Source: Chara braunii
Taxonomy: Eukaryota > Streptophyta > Charophyceae > Charales > Characeae
Assembly (NCBI GenBank): GCA_003427395.1
Contig: BFEA01000550.1
Location: forward strand, 524,425-554,366
Reading direction: 5' to 3'
Length of the DNA: 29,942 bases
Below are positions 10,080-20,200 of the stretch, one piece after another. How positions within the stretch are numbered: position 1 is the first letter of the stretch; each line of letters begins with the position of its first letter. A program made the translations under genes and the position numbers. The notes beneath the pieces are model-generated. The model did no database searches, had not been told where the DNA came from, and saw nothing but the letters and a program-made list of their open reading frames with translations.

Positions 10080-10477
10080 TGCTTCTTCTTCTCCTACCTC
10101 AACCTGTTGTTTCTGTTTCTCTAGAATTTTGAGCTTCTCCTCCAGCTCCCTTCCCTCCTCCTCCAATATCTCTCTCCCGTCCTCTTTCCTTCTTTCTCCT
10201 CCTCCTTCTCATCCTTTTCCTTCTTCTTCTTTGCCAGCCTCCTATCGATGTCGGCCTACTGTTCAGCGGAGTATGGTTGTGTAGATGCCCCGGACCGATT
10301 CACCACATGCATGCTAAAGGTCCGGGCGAATACCAGTGGAAAGAGGAAACGGAGGAGGGGGCCCCAGATAGCGGACAAGGCCAAGAAGCCAAGCATCGGG
10401 TAGTCGTCCATCGGATAGCCTCCTTCTTCTTCTTCGCCACCCTCAGAGACCATCCCACCCTTTGGTTTGCAACACAC
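9503..10477 (-). pseudogene. gag: Gag N-terminal coiled-coil region of element B
   Basis: Several overlapping frames encode Glu/Lys/Arg/Leu-rich helix typical of long coiled coils: EILEEEGRELEEKLKILEKQ in one, and WAEESETERAELTAKLEAAE followed by EREHELNQRLMIKKRAELDE in another. An open frame at 10477-10259 stops at a TAG at 10258-10256 and continues in the same frame with ADIDRRLAKKKKEKDEKEEE. Frames change at GAG/GAA microsatellites in the middle, so slippage has broken the gene. The 10477-10259 part has weak similarity to anything and may be leader. The start codon is not certain. Confidence 0.6.
9958..10079. repeat. CTT/CTC triplet microsatellite within gag B
   Basis: The plus strand carries imperfect CTTCTCC and CTC runs leading into a pure CTT run (about 10043-10077). 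On the gag strand it encodes Lys or Glu runs, depending on frame. It separates two Gag frames and is the probable place of slippage. Confidence 0.85.
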
Positions 10478-10479
10478 TT

Positions 10480-11198
10480 CTCCTGTGACATATGGTTGAC
10501 TTGTTGTTGTTTGTTGTTATCAGACTGAGGCACTGCCTCTGACATTTCTAGGATTAGTTGTTCTACTTTTGCTGCTCTTAGGACTTACACACTAGTCAAC
10601 TTTTTCCAGACTGAGGCTACTGCCTCCAACATTCGAGGATCTAGTTGTCATTACTTTCTGCTTTCCTATGACATGTATGCTAGTTAGTTGTTTCTGCTTT
10701 CACTTAGGCTGTTAGCTGTGACATTGTTGTTTTGTGACATTTTCTGTACTAGGTTGCATCGCATGGACTCAGCATGGAGCTTGCTCCGCATCCTAGACTA
10801 GTCAGGTTTTCTTTTTCTTTGGTAGAGTTCCGCTTCTTGGCGAAAGCGTGCTTGTATCTAAGCGATCCATCACAGGCCGAGGATCGTGTAGCGGATCTCT
10901 GGTTGGCCTGTGAGACCATCCCCTTGGCCTGTTCTCACAGACCTGTATTCTAATCAGGGCAGTCCAGTCCAGGCCAGTACCTCTGTCGGTACCAGCCAGT
11001 CCAGCCCAGTCCCGTCAGTCCGCTGGGGTATACCCCAGCCATTGTCTGTTTTCGGCCTTATTCTACGTTCGCACAGTTTGGAGTACGCGCGCTGGAGTCT
11101 TGCGTGGGAGCTGCACTGTGCCATCTCGCTCCTCCCTCATCCTCTATCTCCATCATCATCCCAGGCGGAGCACCACACCTGGTGGGTCCGCCACATGT
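10480..11198. other. Unassigned stretch right of element B
   Basis: No supportable gene. A motif CAGACTGAGG followed by ACTGCCTC occurs at about 10521 and again at about 10610, a diverged duplication. From 10.9 to 11.05 kb there is a CCAGTCCAG/GGCCAGTACC-rich stretch that resembles the U3 style of the LTRs here, so a decayed 5' LTR of element B may be hidden in it, but I could not align it to the 3' LTR. Confidence 0.4.
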
Positions 11199-12402
11199 AT
11201 TGTGCATTTCTTCACTCTAGAGTAAATCGTTACTTTCCCTTTCGTATGTGTGTGCTCAAAAGTGAGTTTCACTCACTTTCTCTCCATGTTTTGCTTCATT
11301 CTTCAGTTGGGTGTAAATAGTTACTTCTATCTTTGCTTATTCTAGTGTTCTAGTAGTGTTGTGCTCATGCATTGTCCATTTCTTCACTCTAGAGTGAATC
11401 GCTACTTTCCCTTTTGTTTGTGTGTGCTCAGAAGTGAGTTTCACTCACCTTCTCTCCATGTTTTGCTTCATTCTTCACTTGGGTGTAAATCGTTACTTCT
11501 ATCTGGGCTTGTTCTAGTGTTTTAGTAGTGTTGTGTTCATGCAGTGTTCATTTCTTCAGTCTAGAGTAAATCTCTACTTTCCCTTTTGTGTGTGTGTGCT
11601 CAGAGGTGAGTTTCACTCACTTTCTCTCCATATTTTGCTTCATGCTTCACTTGGGTGTAAATCGTTACTTCTATCTTGGCTCATTCTAGTGTTTTAGTAG
11701 TGTTGTGTTCATGCATTATCCATTTCTTCACTCTAGAGTAAATCGTTACTTTCCCTTTTGTGTGTGTGTGCTCAAAAGTGAGTTTCACTCACTTTCTCTC
11801 CATGTTTTGTTTCATTCTTCACTTGGGTGTAAATCGCTACTTCTATCGTTGCTTATTCTAATGTTCTAGTACTATCGTGCTCATGCATTGTCCATTTCTT
11901 CACTCTAAAGTAAATAGTTACTTTCCCTTTTGTGTGTGTTTGCTCAAAAGTGAGTTTCACCCACTTTCCCTCCATGTTTTGCTTCATTCTTCACTAGGGT
12001 GTAAATCGCTACTTCTATCTTTGCTTATTCTAGTGTTCTAGTAGTGTTGTGCTCATGCATTGTCCATTTTTTCACTCTAGAGTAAGTCGCTGCTTTTCCT
12101 TTTGTGTGTGTGTGCTCAAAAGTGAGTTTCACTCACTTTCTCTCCATGTTTTGCTTCATTTTTCACTTGGGTGTAAATCGCCACTTGTATTGGTGCTTTT
12201 CGTAGTGTTCTAGTAGTCTTGAGCTCATGCATTGTCTATTTTTCCACTCTTGTGTAAATCGCTACTTCTCACTTTGTGTGTGTGAACTCAAAAGTAAGTT
12301 TCACTCACTTTCTCTTCGTGTTTTGCTTCATTCTTCACTTGGGTGTGAATCACTTCTTGTGTTCTGGCTTTTCCTAGTGTTCCACTAGTTATGAGCTCAT
12401 GC
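11199..12402. repeat. 172-bp satellite, seven copies
   Basis: Seven head-to-tail units start at 11199, 11371, 11543, 11715, 11887, 12059 and 12231, each judged by the ATTGTCCATTTCTTCACTCT landmark. Every interval is exactly 172 bp, although the copies differ by substitutions and the last two are clearly more diverged. Each unit contains two related TAAATCGTTACTT blocks about 82-90 bp apart, so an older dimer is likely. Most also carry a small hairpin AGTGAG-TTTCA-CTCACT. There is no open frame across the array. Confidence 0.95.
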
Positions 12403-12460
12403 ATTGTCCACAATTCATGTTAGTTTTACTTGTGCTTATATGTTGCAGCTATTGATGAGG

Positions 12461-12725
12461 GATGGGTGACCGGCGCTTGGCTGCTACTGCTGTGGGATGG
12501 GTGACCAGTGCTTGGCTGCTACTGCTGTGAGATGGGTGACCGGCGCTTGGCTGCAACAACTGAAGGATGGGTGAACAACGCTTGGCTGCTACAGCTGTGG
12601 GATGGGTCACCAACGCTTGGCTGTTACTGTTGTGGGATGGGTGACCAACGCTTGGCTGCTACGGCTGTTGGATGGGTAACCAGCGCTTGGCCGTAGGACG
12701 GGTGACCGGCGCTTGGCTGCTGCAA
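12461..12725. repeat. 35-bp minisatellite, about eight copies
   Basis: Units opening GATGGGTGACCGGCGCTTGG start at 12461, 12496, 12531, 12566, 12601, 12636 and 12671, every 35 bp, with an eighth unit at 12698 after a shortened one. Since 35 is not a multiple of three, the peptides read through it rotate frame and carry no signal. Degenerate versions continue to about 12800. Confidence 0.95.
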
Positions 12726-12899
12726 CTATGCGATGAATGCCCGACGATTGATTGCTGCTTGATCGCTATTTGATTGCTGCAACTATAGCCAGTGACTGGG
12801 TGCTTGGCTACTGCAGCTTCCTAGGCTAACGGCCTGATCCACAACCTTTGACCGTTTGACATGATCTAGGGGTTCGCCATCCACCATCTTCTTTGCATT

Positions 12900-13790
12900 A
12901 TCCCTAACTCCCCCCCCTATCTTCTGCACCCATCCACCATAGCCAGCCGCCTCACACCTTCTTCCTCCTCCATCTTCTTCACCAATCCACCATAGCCATC
13001 CACCTCACATCATCTGCCTCCCCCATCTTCTTCACCTATCCGCCATAGCCATCCACCTCACGTCATCCCTCTCCTTCATCTCTTTCACCAATCCACCGTA
13101 GCCATTCGCCTCACATCATCTCCCTCCTCCATCTTCTTCACCCATCCCCCCCCGCCATAGCCATCCACCTCACACCTCCATCTTCTTCACCCATCTACCA
13201 TAGCCATCCTCCTCACGCTATTTCCCTCCTTCACCTTCTTCACCCATCCGCCATAGCCATCCACCTCACACCTCACACCTCCATCTTCTTCACCCATCCA
13301 CCGTAGCCATCCACCTCACACCATGTCCCTCCTTCACCTTCTTCACCCATCCACCATAGCCGCTCACCTCACACCATCTCCCTCCTCCATCTTCTTCACC
13401 CATCCCCCATAGCCATCCACCTCACACCATCTCCTTCCACCTTCACCCATCCACCATAGCCGTCCACCTCACACCATCTCCCTCCTCCATTTTCTTCACC
13501 CATCCGCCATAGCCATCCACCTCACACCACCATCTTCTTCACTCATCCACCATAGCTATCCACCTCACGCCATCTCCCTCCTTCACCTTCTTCACCCATC
13601 CACCATAGCCGTCCACCTCATACCATCCCCCTCCTCTATCTTCTTCACCCATCCGCCGTAGCCATCCACCTCGCACCATCTCCCGCCTCCATCTCCTTCA
13701 CCCATCCACCATAGCCTGCCACCTCACGCCGTCCCCCTCCATCTTCTTTAACCATCCTCCATGGCCAACCACCTCACATCCCCTTCCCCC
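12900..13790. repeat. About 53-bp minisatellite, 16-17 copies
   Basis: A pyrimidine-rich unit with landmark CACCCATCCACCATAGCC, then CCTCACACCATCTCCCTCC, is repeated at a base period of 53 bp (12938, 12991, 13044, 13097). Later units are shortened or lengthened by whole sub-blocks (for example 59 and 43 bp steps near 13156-13199). There is strong strand asymmetry (C/T-rich top strand) and no coding signal. Confidence 0.9.
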
Positions 13791-13912
13791 TTCATCCCGT
13801 TCACCAACCGAAAGTCATGGCCTACGGGGCGCAATGGAGCAAGGTAGAGAGAGAACCTTAGGTGAGGTGATGGGGATAAATAGGGGATGAATTGATTAGG
13901 AGTAGGAGTTTT

Positions 13913-13977
13913 NNNNNNNNNNNNNNNNNNNNNNNNNNNNNNNNNNNNNNNNNNNNNNNNNNNNNNNNNNNNNNNNN
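13913..13977. other. Assembly gap (65 N)
   Basis: A run of Ns directly abuts a CT tract, the usual cause of a local assembly break. The true gap length is unknown. Confidence 1.

Positions 13978-14044
<67 letters not shown>
13978..14044. repeat. (CT)n microsatellite
   Basis: About 33 uninterrupted CT units run from the edge of the gap. The full tract probably extends into the gap. Confidence 0.98.
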
Positions 14045-14046
<2 letters not shown>

Positions 14047-15094
14047 CCTTCCACCACTTGGCATATAACTAACCCTTCACCACTCACTCGTTACATTGCG
14101 AGGGAACAAACGGTGAAAAAACATTGTCCTCACTTGGCGGAGAAAGTGGGCAAGGGGAGGGTTGCCAGTCCCTTGTGCCGCTGAGAAGGAAAAGGAAAAG
14201 ACACGTGAGCGATTGAGAGAAGTCAAGTCCGGAAAAGGGACTAGACAAAGTTGGTACTTAAAGCAAGGTCAGATTGACTCAACCATCACCCGGACTGCAT
14301 GACTAAGGGAAGAGATTAGCTTGGATTGAGAAAAGGAAAAAGAAAGCACAAAGGGCCAAGGAAAATGAACTTAGGCTTGTGGGAGGGATTATGTGTTGAC
14401 CCCATGTGGGGGATGCCTTGCATAAATTGTGTTGAATGTGCAGGTAAGTAGATTAAAGAGACATTGAGCGGAAGTGGGCCCAGGGAATGTCGGGCGGCAA
14501 AGAGAAAGTGGGGATAAGAACAAACGGGTTGTAGACTTAACCTTTGCCCTTGAACAATTGCTTGAGCATGTTTGTGTAAAGCGAAGTCGGTTATAACAAA
14601 TGGCCAAAGGCATGGGGCGGCCGAGAAGGTCGCCTAGGATAAAAATGAAAAATTTGGGCTTGTACGCGGGATGGGGCCCCGAAAAGACTAAGGGGTGTAT
14701 AAGACAAATGCGTAGGCCGGACAAAGGAAAGGCGTGGGGGACGTACGCGGCCTCGAAAGTTACAAGTAGGACTTCCGTTTAGCGAATGCATGAGTGGCCC
14801 AAGGATGACGCTTGGCGTACACACAGAAGAAGAGAGACTTTTAATAAACTCCCTGGACTGCCTGAGCATTGGAGGGAGCGATTGCATGATAACACTTAAA
14901 AACATCAAGAAACATCGTGATTAACGGAAAGGTTAGGTGGGTCTACCATCCGACGAGAGGGTGGAGCTACATCCCCAATGTCGAAGCTCTTTCGATCCCC
15001 ATCCATCGCAAACACTAGGTGGGGGTGCCCCTGTGACTAACGCTCCGCGCCCTGAGCATGGGATCGGGCGGAGCAGAGCCAACTCGGACCCGCA
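14045..15094. other. Unassigned purine-rich stretch
   Basis: No coding or RNA gene is supported. The plus strand is rich in AAAGG/GAAAAG. A perfect splice-donor-like CAGGTAAGT occurs at about 14442, with no exon that I can recognise beside it. The part near 14.94-15.09 kb precedes the truncated element E and may be older element DNA that has lost its frame. Confidence 0.4.
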
Positions 15095-16546
15095 GTGGGG
15101 TCGACAAAGGCTCAAAAGTCTACCGGGGTTTGGCCCTACACCGTCAACCCCTCAAACCGTGACAAGCCCAACAAGCTACAATCCTTGTCGATCCCCACCC
15201 ACCGGTGGCAGTCCATCTCCATGGACTTCGTCTGCGGCCTCCCCAAGACTGACCGCAAACATGATTGCATCTATGTCATTGTTTGCCGCTTGACTAAACA
15301 CGCACACTTCATCCCTTGAACCACATCGCACAACGCCAAGGACGTCGCCATTCTCTTCTTCGACCATGTCGCACACCATGACGGTCTCCCCGAGAACATC
15401 ATCAACGACCATGACCCTCGCTTCCTTTCACAATCTTGGAAACACCTCTTGAAAGCCTACGGAACCACGCTCAAGTATAGCACTGCATTCCACCCACAGA
15501 CCGATGGACAAGCCGAGAAGATAAACGATAATGTCCAAAGAATCCTGTGGAAGTATTGTCATCCACATCAACGCGACTGGGATCAGTTGTTCACCGCCGC
15601 CGAGATCGCCTACATCAATGTTATCTGTCCTTCTAATGGCATGTCTCCATTCTACCTTGACCTTGGCTATCATCCGCGCTTGCCCTCCGATTCCTTGTTC
15701 CCCTCGCAACTCAACCCCTCCACGCCCTGCCCTTCCCTCAATGAATGGGTAGCAACAATGAATCGACTCCTTGGAGAAGCAACCGAAGCCTTTGAAAAAA
15801 TACAAGGGCAACAAGCAAACAAGACTAACAAACACATAAGTGACCTACAAATCAAAGTAGGGGACAAAGTCTGGCTCTCCGCCAAACACTTTGAGCCCGA
15901 ACACGGATTGTCAAAGAAACTCTCAAACAAATGGCTTGGTCCCTTCCCCATCATTGAACAAACTTCCCCCGTCAATTACAAGCTCCAACTCCCTCCTAAC
16001 ATGGATCGTGTCCACCTTGTCTTCCACGTAGAATACCTAAAAGAATATAATGAATCCCCAACCCAATTCGCTGACCGCCCTTACCCCAGATCTCCACCAA
16101 TCATGCTTCCCACAGGCCCAAAATTTGTAGTAGAGTCCATCATAGGACGACAAACCACACAAGTATCAGACCATCCGAAACCAATCAAAGAATACAAAGT
16201 CAAATGGATTGGATACCCCGATGAAAAATCTACATGGGAACCTCTCTCTAATATCAAGAACGCCATGAAACTTGTTCGCGCCTACGATCGTGCTCACCTT
16301 ATATCCGAGATACATAATATAACTCAAACTATAAACCCTTGTCTAAACCCCGCCTTGACCCTGCCAAAACCCCGCATCCCTGCACTGCACACACCCCTGT
16401 ACCTAGCAAAGCCCTTGCCTCTTGAACCCCCATTGTTTGATCCGCCCTTGCCTCCTCCTTGCCCCTTTCTTCCATCTGTCATCTGCTACATCCTTGTCTC
16501 TCTTGTCCAAGTTCTCTTTGTGGCCCCTGCGCGTCACCGACGATAA
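15095..16546 (+). pseudogene. pol: Integrase with canonical chromodomain, element E (one TGA)
   Basis: The frame runs through about 480 codons with a single stop, a TGA at 15317-15319. The catalytic core has the first Asp in WQSISMDFVCGLPK, the second in ENIINDHDPRFLSQ and the Glu in HPQTDGQAEKIN. The GPY/F domain follows (VGDKVWLSAKHFEPEHGLSK, then NKWLGPFPIIEQTSPVNYKL). A well-formed chromodomain comes next: FVVESIIGRQ, EYKVKWIGYPDEKSTWEP, then a helix (NAMKLVRAYDRAH). Chromodomains of this type bind histone marks and guide integration. About 85 further Pro/Leu-rich residues end at TAA. The part before the core (KAQKSTGVWPYTVNPSNRDK) is weakly conserved, so the true break may be slightly downstream. 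Confidence 0.88.
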
Positions 16547-16812
16547 TGGATCTAATGGCAAGCGCACGAGGACGATGGCATTCTGCAGCTCAGTACGAGG
16601 AGATACAACAGCTGGTTGGCCACCATGTTGTTCCCTTTGGCCGACACCTTGGAGTCATAGACTTCTGGAGCAGCACCTCTGACATGGACATCAAGATCAG
16701 TCTGCGACCTGCTATCCGGATCAGACCTCGTCATCAGACTGTGCACCGGACGCAACCTGCTACTGGGACAATCAAGCTGGAGCCCTCGCCGTCTACATCA
16801 CAGAACTGTTGA
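16546..16812 (+). CDS. Small ORF overlapping the pol stop of element E (88 codons)
   Basis: The ATG shares its first base with the TAA that ends the element E pol frame (TAATG). The 88-residue product begins MDLMASARGRWHSAAQYEEI and includes VPFGRHLGVIDFWSSTSDMD. No signal peptide or membrane segment is visible and I recognise no domain. The arrangement could allow coupled reinitiation, but an 88-codon frame can arise by chance. Frame-shifted remains of a longer pol tail are an alternative. Confidence 0.25.
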   Translation: MDLMASARGRWHSAAQYEEIQQLVGHHVVPFGRHLGVIDFWSSTSDMDIKISLRPAIRIRPRHQTVHRTQPATGTIKLEPSPSTSQNC

Positions 16813-17504
16813 AGACTACTTCCTCACCGCCGCTTATGCGACACCCTCCAAGACCTCCCTCAAGACATGTTTTCACTTTTGAGACTTTGTTACAGACCTG
16901 AGATGTCGTTTTCCCAGATCCCTCAGACATCCCAACACTTTAGCATTGAGCAAACTTTTTTTTTTTTTTTTTTTCTCAAACTTATAACCTTGTAGAACAC
17001 CAATAGGACTACCCTGTTACTTGTAGGACCTCAATGGGATTACCATGTTACCTTAACATTGCTACTGTCATTTTTGAGTCTCTGATCTCCAATGCCTGAC
17101 TGTTGGCGCCCTCTACAGTTGGCGCCCGTTCTCAAATCCCTCCTTCGTCATTTTCAGATTTCGATACTTGGCGCCATCCGGCATTTTGGCGTTCAGGCTC
17201 ATACCTTCGACTTTCAGCTCAGTCCCCAGGCAAATTGCACTTTTGCCCTCGGGACTCAACTTGAGTCCGGTACTTAAGACCGGACTCAAGCTGAGTTCGG
17301 CATTCATTTTTCGGCCTCAATGCTTGCGCTTCAATGTGACTTGCTGCGACATTGTGTTTCGAACCCAAGATTGCGACTTTGCAACTTTGTGACTTTGCCA
17401 CATTGTGCATGCGCCCGTCGAGTCGTGTTGAGTCCGCGTCGAGTTGAGTGAGTGTGTGTGTGTGCTCTCACTCCCTCCCTCTCTCTTCCCCGACCTCGCT
17501 GCTC
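16813..17504. other. Non-coding DNA, possible LTR end and leader
   Basis: Contains an 18-base T-run (about 16958-16975). Two copies of GTTGGCGCCC lie 16 bp apart (17102 and 17118). The second follows CTCTACA, an LTR-end-like sequence, so TGGCGCCCGTTC could be a PBS (retroviral Lys-tRNA PBSs start TGGCGCCCG), but the match stops after nine bases. Further right are repeated GACTCAA/TTGAGTC words, a GTGTG run and CT-rich sequence. No gene is supported. Confidence 0.35.
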
Positions 17505-17735
17505 TGCCTCAGCCACGTCACACTTCGTCCATGCGCTCAAGCAGTGGTGACACTTTCTCCTTGGTCGAAGTCAATTCCGATCGGTGACGAACGACAATCT
17601 ATAGGTCTTTTACAAGACCCAAGATACGGTTAACAACACCATCACCCGTTGGATGGTTTTAATCGACCACTTTGACTTCTTTCCCGATCACATCCCGGGG
17701 AAGTCAAATCGTTTTGTGGATGCTCTTTCATGACG
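17505..17735 (+). pseudogene. pol: C-terminal RNase H fragment, element D
   Basis: Reads VHALKQW, a TGA at 17548-17550, then HFLLGR. The Arg expected at the stop is visible in element B (NHWRHYLLGR). A TAG at 17602-17604 follows, then FYKTQDTVNNTITRWMVLID, HFDFFPDHIPGKSN and VDALS, the standard RNase H ending. A TGA at 17731-17733 replaces the next residue, most likely Arg (ALSRR elsewhere). The upstream half of the domain and RT are missing. Confidence 0.8.
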
Positions 17736-19011
17736 TTCGGATCATTGCACCGCAGTCTATTCGACCTTCGAGATCGATGACAACCTGCAGGACAACTTCA
17801 TCTGCGGCTACCAATCGACCCCGAGTTTCGCGACAAGTATGTGAATTGCTCCTCTCCTAATCCAGCACCATCACACTACCGGATCCAAGAGGGGTACTTG
17901 CTTGTCCACACGCGGGGGAAGGACCTTCTTTGCGTTCCAAGTGACTCTCACTTGCGTACTGCTTCTTGGCGAGTTCCATGACGCTCCCACCATGGACACT
18001 TTGGAGTCAATCGAACGATTGGCCGACTTTGCAAGCAATTTTGGTGGCCCGGCTTTCTCGGCGATGTCACACGCTATTGTGAGTCATGCGAGGTTTGCCA
18101 ACGCTGCAAATCCCACAATCATCGTCCGTACGACGAGTTGCGACTATTACCGGTCCCCTTACGTCGAAGGGAAGCGATTGCCATGGACATCACTGGGCTG
18201 TTCCCCAAGCATAAGACCAGTGTGGATGGGATTCTCACAGTGGTCGACCAACTCACCAAGTTCGCCATGTTTTTGCCTTGTCGCTATCATGCCAAGGCAC
18301 CGGAATTGGCCAAGGTTCTCTACGCCGGTTGGGTTCGAACCAAGGGTTACCCCAAGGAAATCATCTGCGACCGCGACACTCGGATCATGTCCGATTTTTG
18401 GTTGGCACTCGTCAAACGATGGGGCTCATCTCTCAAGCCCCCAAATCGATGGCCAAACGGAGAGAGCGCATCACACCATATAGATTCTCCTTCACACTCT
18501 CATCCACCCAGACCAAAAGGATTGGGTTGAGCGGCTGCCGGATGTCGAGTTGGCATACAACTCGTCCATTCATCCGGCTATCGGGATGTCGCCCTTTGAG
18601 TTCGAGCACGACTCACCGGTCACTGCGCAGTTGGACACCATCATCCCACGGACGACCGAGAGCGACGACCATCTTGTTTTCTTGCATCGGATGCAAGAGC
18701 TACTTGTCAAGGCACACATCCAGATGGCAAAGACACAGCAACGCATGAGCCAACAGGTCAATCATCAGCGTCTTCCTTGTCCATTCCGCACCGGCGACCT
18801 CGTATGGGTCTCCGCCGCAAAATTCAGCCTCGAGCAAGATATCTCTCGCAAGCTCCTCCTGAAATGGATGGGGCCCTGGCCGATCGTGGCAGCCGTTGGG
18901 GATGCACCCGAAGGACCTTCATTTGTCATTCAGGTGCCCGCCCACTTGCCGGTCTACTCGGTCTTCCACTGCTCCAAGTTGGGTTATTTTCACGCCAATG
19001 AAACATTATGA
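17736..19011 (+). pseudogene. pol: Integrase of element D, three frames
   Basis: After a linker, the zinc-finger region is split between frames: LLGEFHDAP in one and WWPGFLGDVTRYCESCEVCQ in another. The second frame continues from about 18090 through the core (EAIAMDITGLFPKHKTSVDG with the first Asp, KEIICDRDTRIMSDFWLALV with the second) and is lost near 18440. The catalytic Glu appears in the third frame as PQIDGQTERAHH, followed by a stop and then the C-terminal domain from about 18520 (RTGDLVWVSAAKFSLEQDIS, KWMGPWPIVAAVG, VYSVFHCSKLGYF). DDE residues are all retained, but two or more frameshifts prevent expression. Confidence 0.85.
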
Positions 19012-19328
19012 CTTCCCCATGATGACTTCCCCGGGCGACGATCGCAAGACCCACCCTCTATGGATGGCTTTCAAGAGGTCGGCGGCATCATCTCCCAGCG
19101 ACGCTACAGCAACAGGTGACCGTAAGTACTTAGTACATTTGACATAGTGCACCCATAAAGTTGACCGTTGGTTGACCCATGCGGAACTTCAAGCAACAAC
19201 TCCAGATGTTCACGCACGCTACGAACGCAAGTTGCAAGGCAAGCTGGCATCTTCGGCTCCACGCCACGCTCGCATCCAGGTTCCGCCTTCAAATCGTCAG
19301 CTTCGCCCTCGACCCGGCTTGACTTCAT
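19012..19328 (+). pseudogene. pol: Degenerate chromodomain-like tail, element D
   Basis: The third integrase frame stops at about 19009. Pieces of the tail are MDGFQEVGGIISQRRYSN in one frame and then KYLVHLT, a TAG at 19145-19147, and HKVDRWLTHAELQATTPDVH in another, followed by ARYERKLQGK. The YLV...DRWLTHAEL...YE pattern parallels the chromodomain-like ends of B and C (HWFPREELIQTAP, RWFTREELMQTAP). It is therefore the same tail, decayed. Confidence 0.65.
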
Positions 19329-19341
19329 AAGGAGTGGAGGG
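19329..19341 (+). other. Polypurine tract of element D
   Basis: AAGGAGTGGAGGG lies immediately before TGTTACATGCTGCG, the LTR start. This is where plus-strand DNA synthesis would be primed. The spacing and composition are typical. Confidence 0.7.
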
Positions 19342-19722
19342 TGTTACATGCTGCGCCTGCACACAGGCCCCACTTGAGGGGCCTGACGGTTGCTAAGGGG
19401 CTACCATGCCGCGCGCCGTCCAGCACGCACCCTGGAGGCCCACGGCGACCCTTTTGGCCGCAGGTACCGGTAGATGTTCGTTCAGACGTCGTTTCGGACT
19501 GCAGGTCCAGCCGCCGTTTCGGACTGCATGTCCAGTCGTCGTTTCGGACTGCATGTCCCAAGGTGACGCCTTGGGCTAGGTACACACGGACGAGGCCACT
19601 TTCAGGCCAGGCGCGTTTTGGCGCCTCGCTGCATCAGCAACGCGGTCTGGATACCCGGCAGGGGCCCATACCAAGTAGGCCGTTTGAGGCCAGTACTTGA
19701 GGCACGCCCAGCAGGCCGAGCG

Positions 19723-19732
19723 CTATTTATAG
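19723..19732 (+). promoter_or_regulatory. TATA box of LTR D
   Basis: CTATTTATAG in a GC-rich context, about 380 bp into the LTR, is the best TATA-like core in this stretch and points to transcription rightwards. Confidence 0.55.
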
Positions 19733-20200
19733 TTGGGCTGAGGCTGGGTACAGGACAGTTCGAGTAGCTCACTTCTGGAGCGACACGCTGCTGGCTGAGA
19801 GCTGCACTGTTTTAGTGTTGCGTTGTGGAGTCGGAGGCTGAACACTAGAAGGCAGAGGGGCGGAGGCCATACCTGCGTGAAGGGATTTACGTGGAGCCAT
19901 AGCTGGGACTCCCTGCGCGCCTGCGACCTGCACACGACGACAACAAGACGGTGGTCAGCTCGGCGGTAGCAGCCTGCAGGTGAGACAACGACGAAGGCGA
20001 CATCTTCTTTTTCTTCGCTGGTCTCCCTCTCTCCTCCCTCCTTCCTCTTTCCTCTTCCTCCTTCTTCCTTTTTCTTCTTCTTCATCAGATACGAGGGAGA
20101 GAGAGAGATTACAGGCAGAGGATGCAGGCAGGGGTTACTGTGGGCAGAGAGCCCAGAATCTGATCCGACATTTTTGAGGCAGACATTGATTGGACATCGG

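Larger units (their letters stand above)
4000..10480 (-). mobile_element. Element B: nearly complete but decayed Ty3/gypsy chromovirus-type element
   Basis: From right to left on the minus strand, I can read gag coiled coil, capsid, zinc knuckle, DSG protease, RT with YLDD, RNase H, integrase with zinc finger and DDE core, a GPY/F-like tail and a chromodomain-like end. A PPT-like site and a probable 3' LTR follow. This is the Ty3/gypsy order, with integrase after RNase H. At least seven in-frame stops, several frameshifts, a 51-bp tandem duplication and internal deletions make it non-functional. A 5' LTR should lie to the right of about 10.5 kb, but I could not match one to the 3' LTR sequence. 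Confidence 0.85.
15095..17116 (+). mobile_element. Element E: 5'-truncated chromovirus remnant
   Basis: Only the integrase core, GPY/F domain, chromodomain and 3' non-coding part remain. Homology starts just after where the integrase zinc finger would be, so the 5' side is truncated. The 3' end is tentatively placed at the CTCTACA at 17116. No flanking duplication is visible. The coding part is the best preserved of the window. Confidence 0.65.

Noticed and set aside
9859-10284. Long plus-strand Ser-rich open frame
   Set aside because: It is the complement of the GAA/GAG microsatellite in gag B; the minus strand carries the coiled-coil coding signal.
12508-12696. Cys/Trp-rich repeat peptide over the 35-bp array
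   Set aside because: The period is not a multiple of three, so the peptide changes frame between units; it is a by-product of the minisatellite.
11199-13790. CRISPR array or other prokaryotic repeat system
   Set aside because: Units are contiguous without unique spacers, and the context is eukaryotic.
13858-14087. Glu/Arg repeat protein frames around the N gap
   Set aside because: They translate the CT tract and Ns only.
14435-14450. Splice-donor-like CAGGTAAGT as evidence of a host exon
   Set aside because: No open, recognisable exon lies on its left side; a single donor match is expected by chance.
14937-15293. 118-codon plus-strand frame before element E
   Set aside because: It overlaps the integrase frame in another phase and has no domain; it appears to be a shadow.
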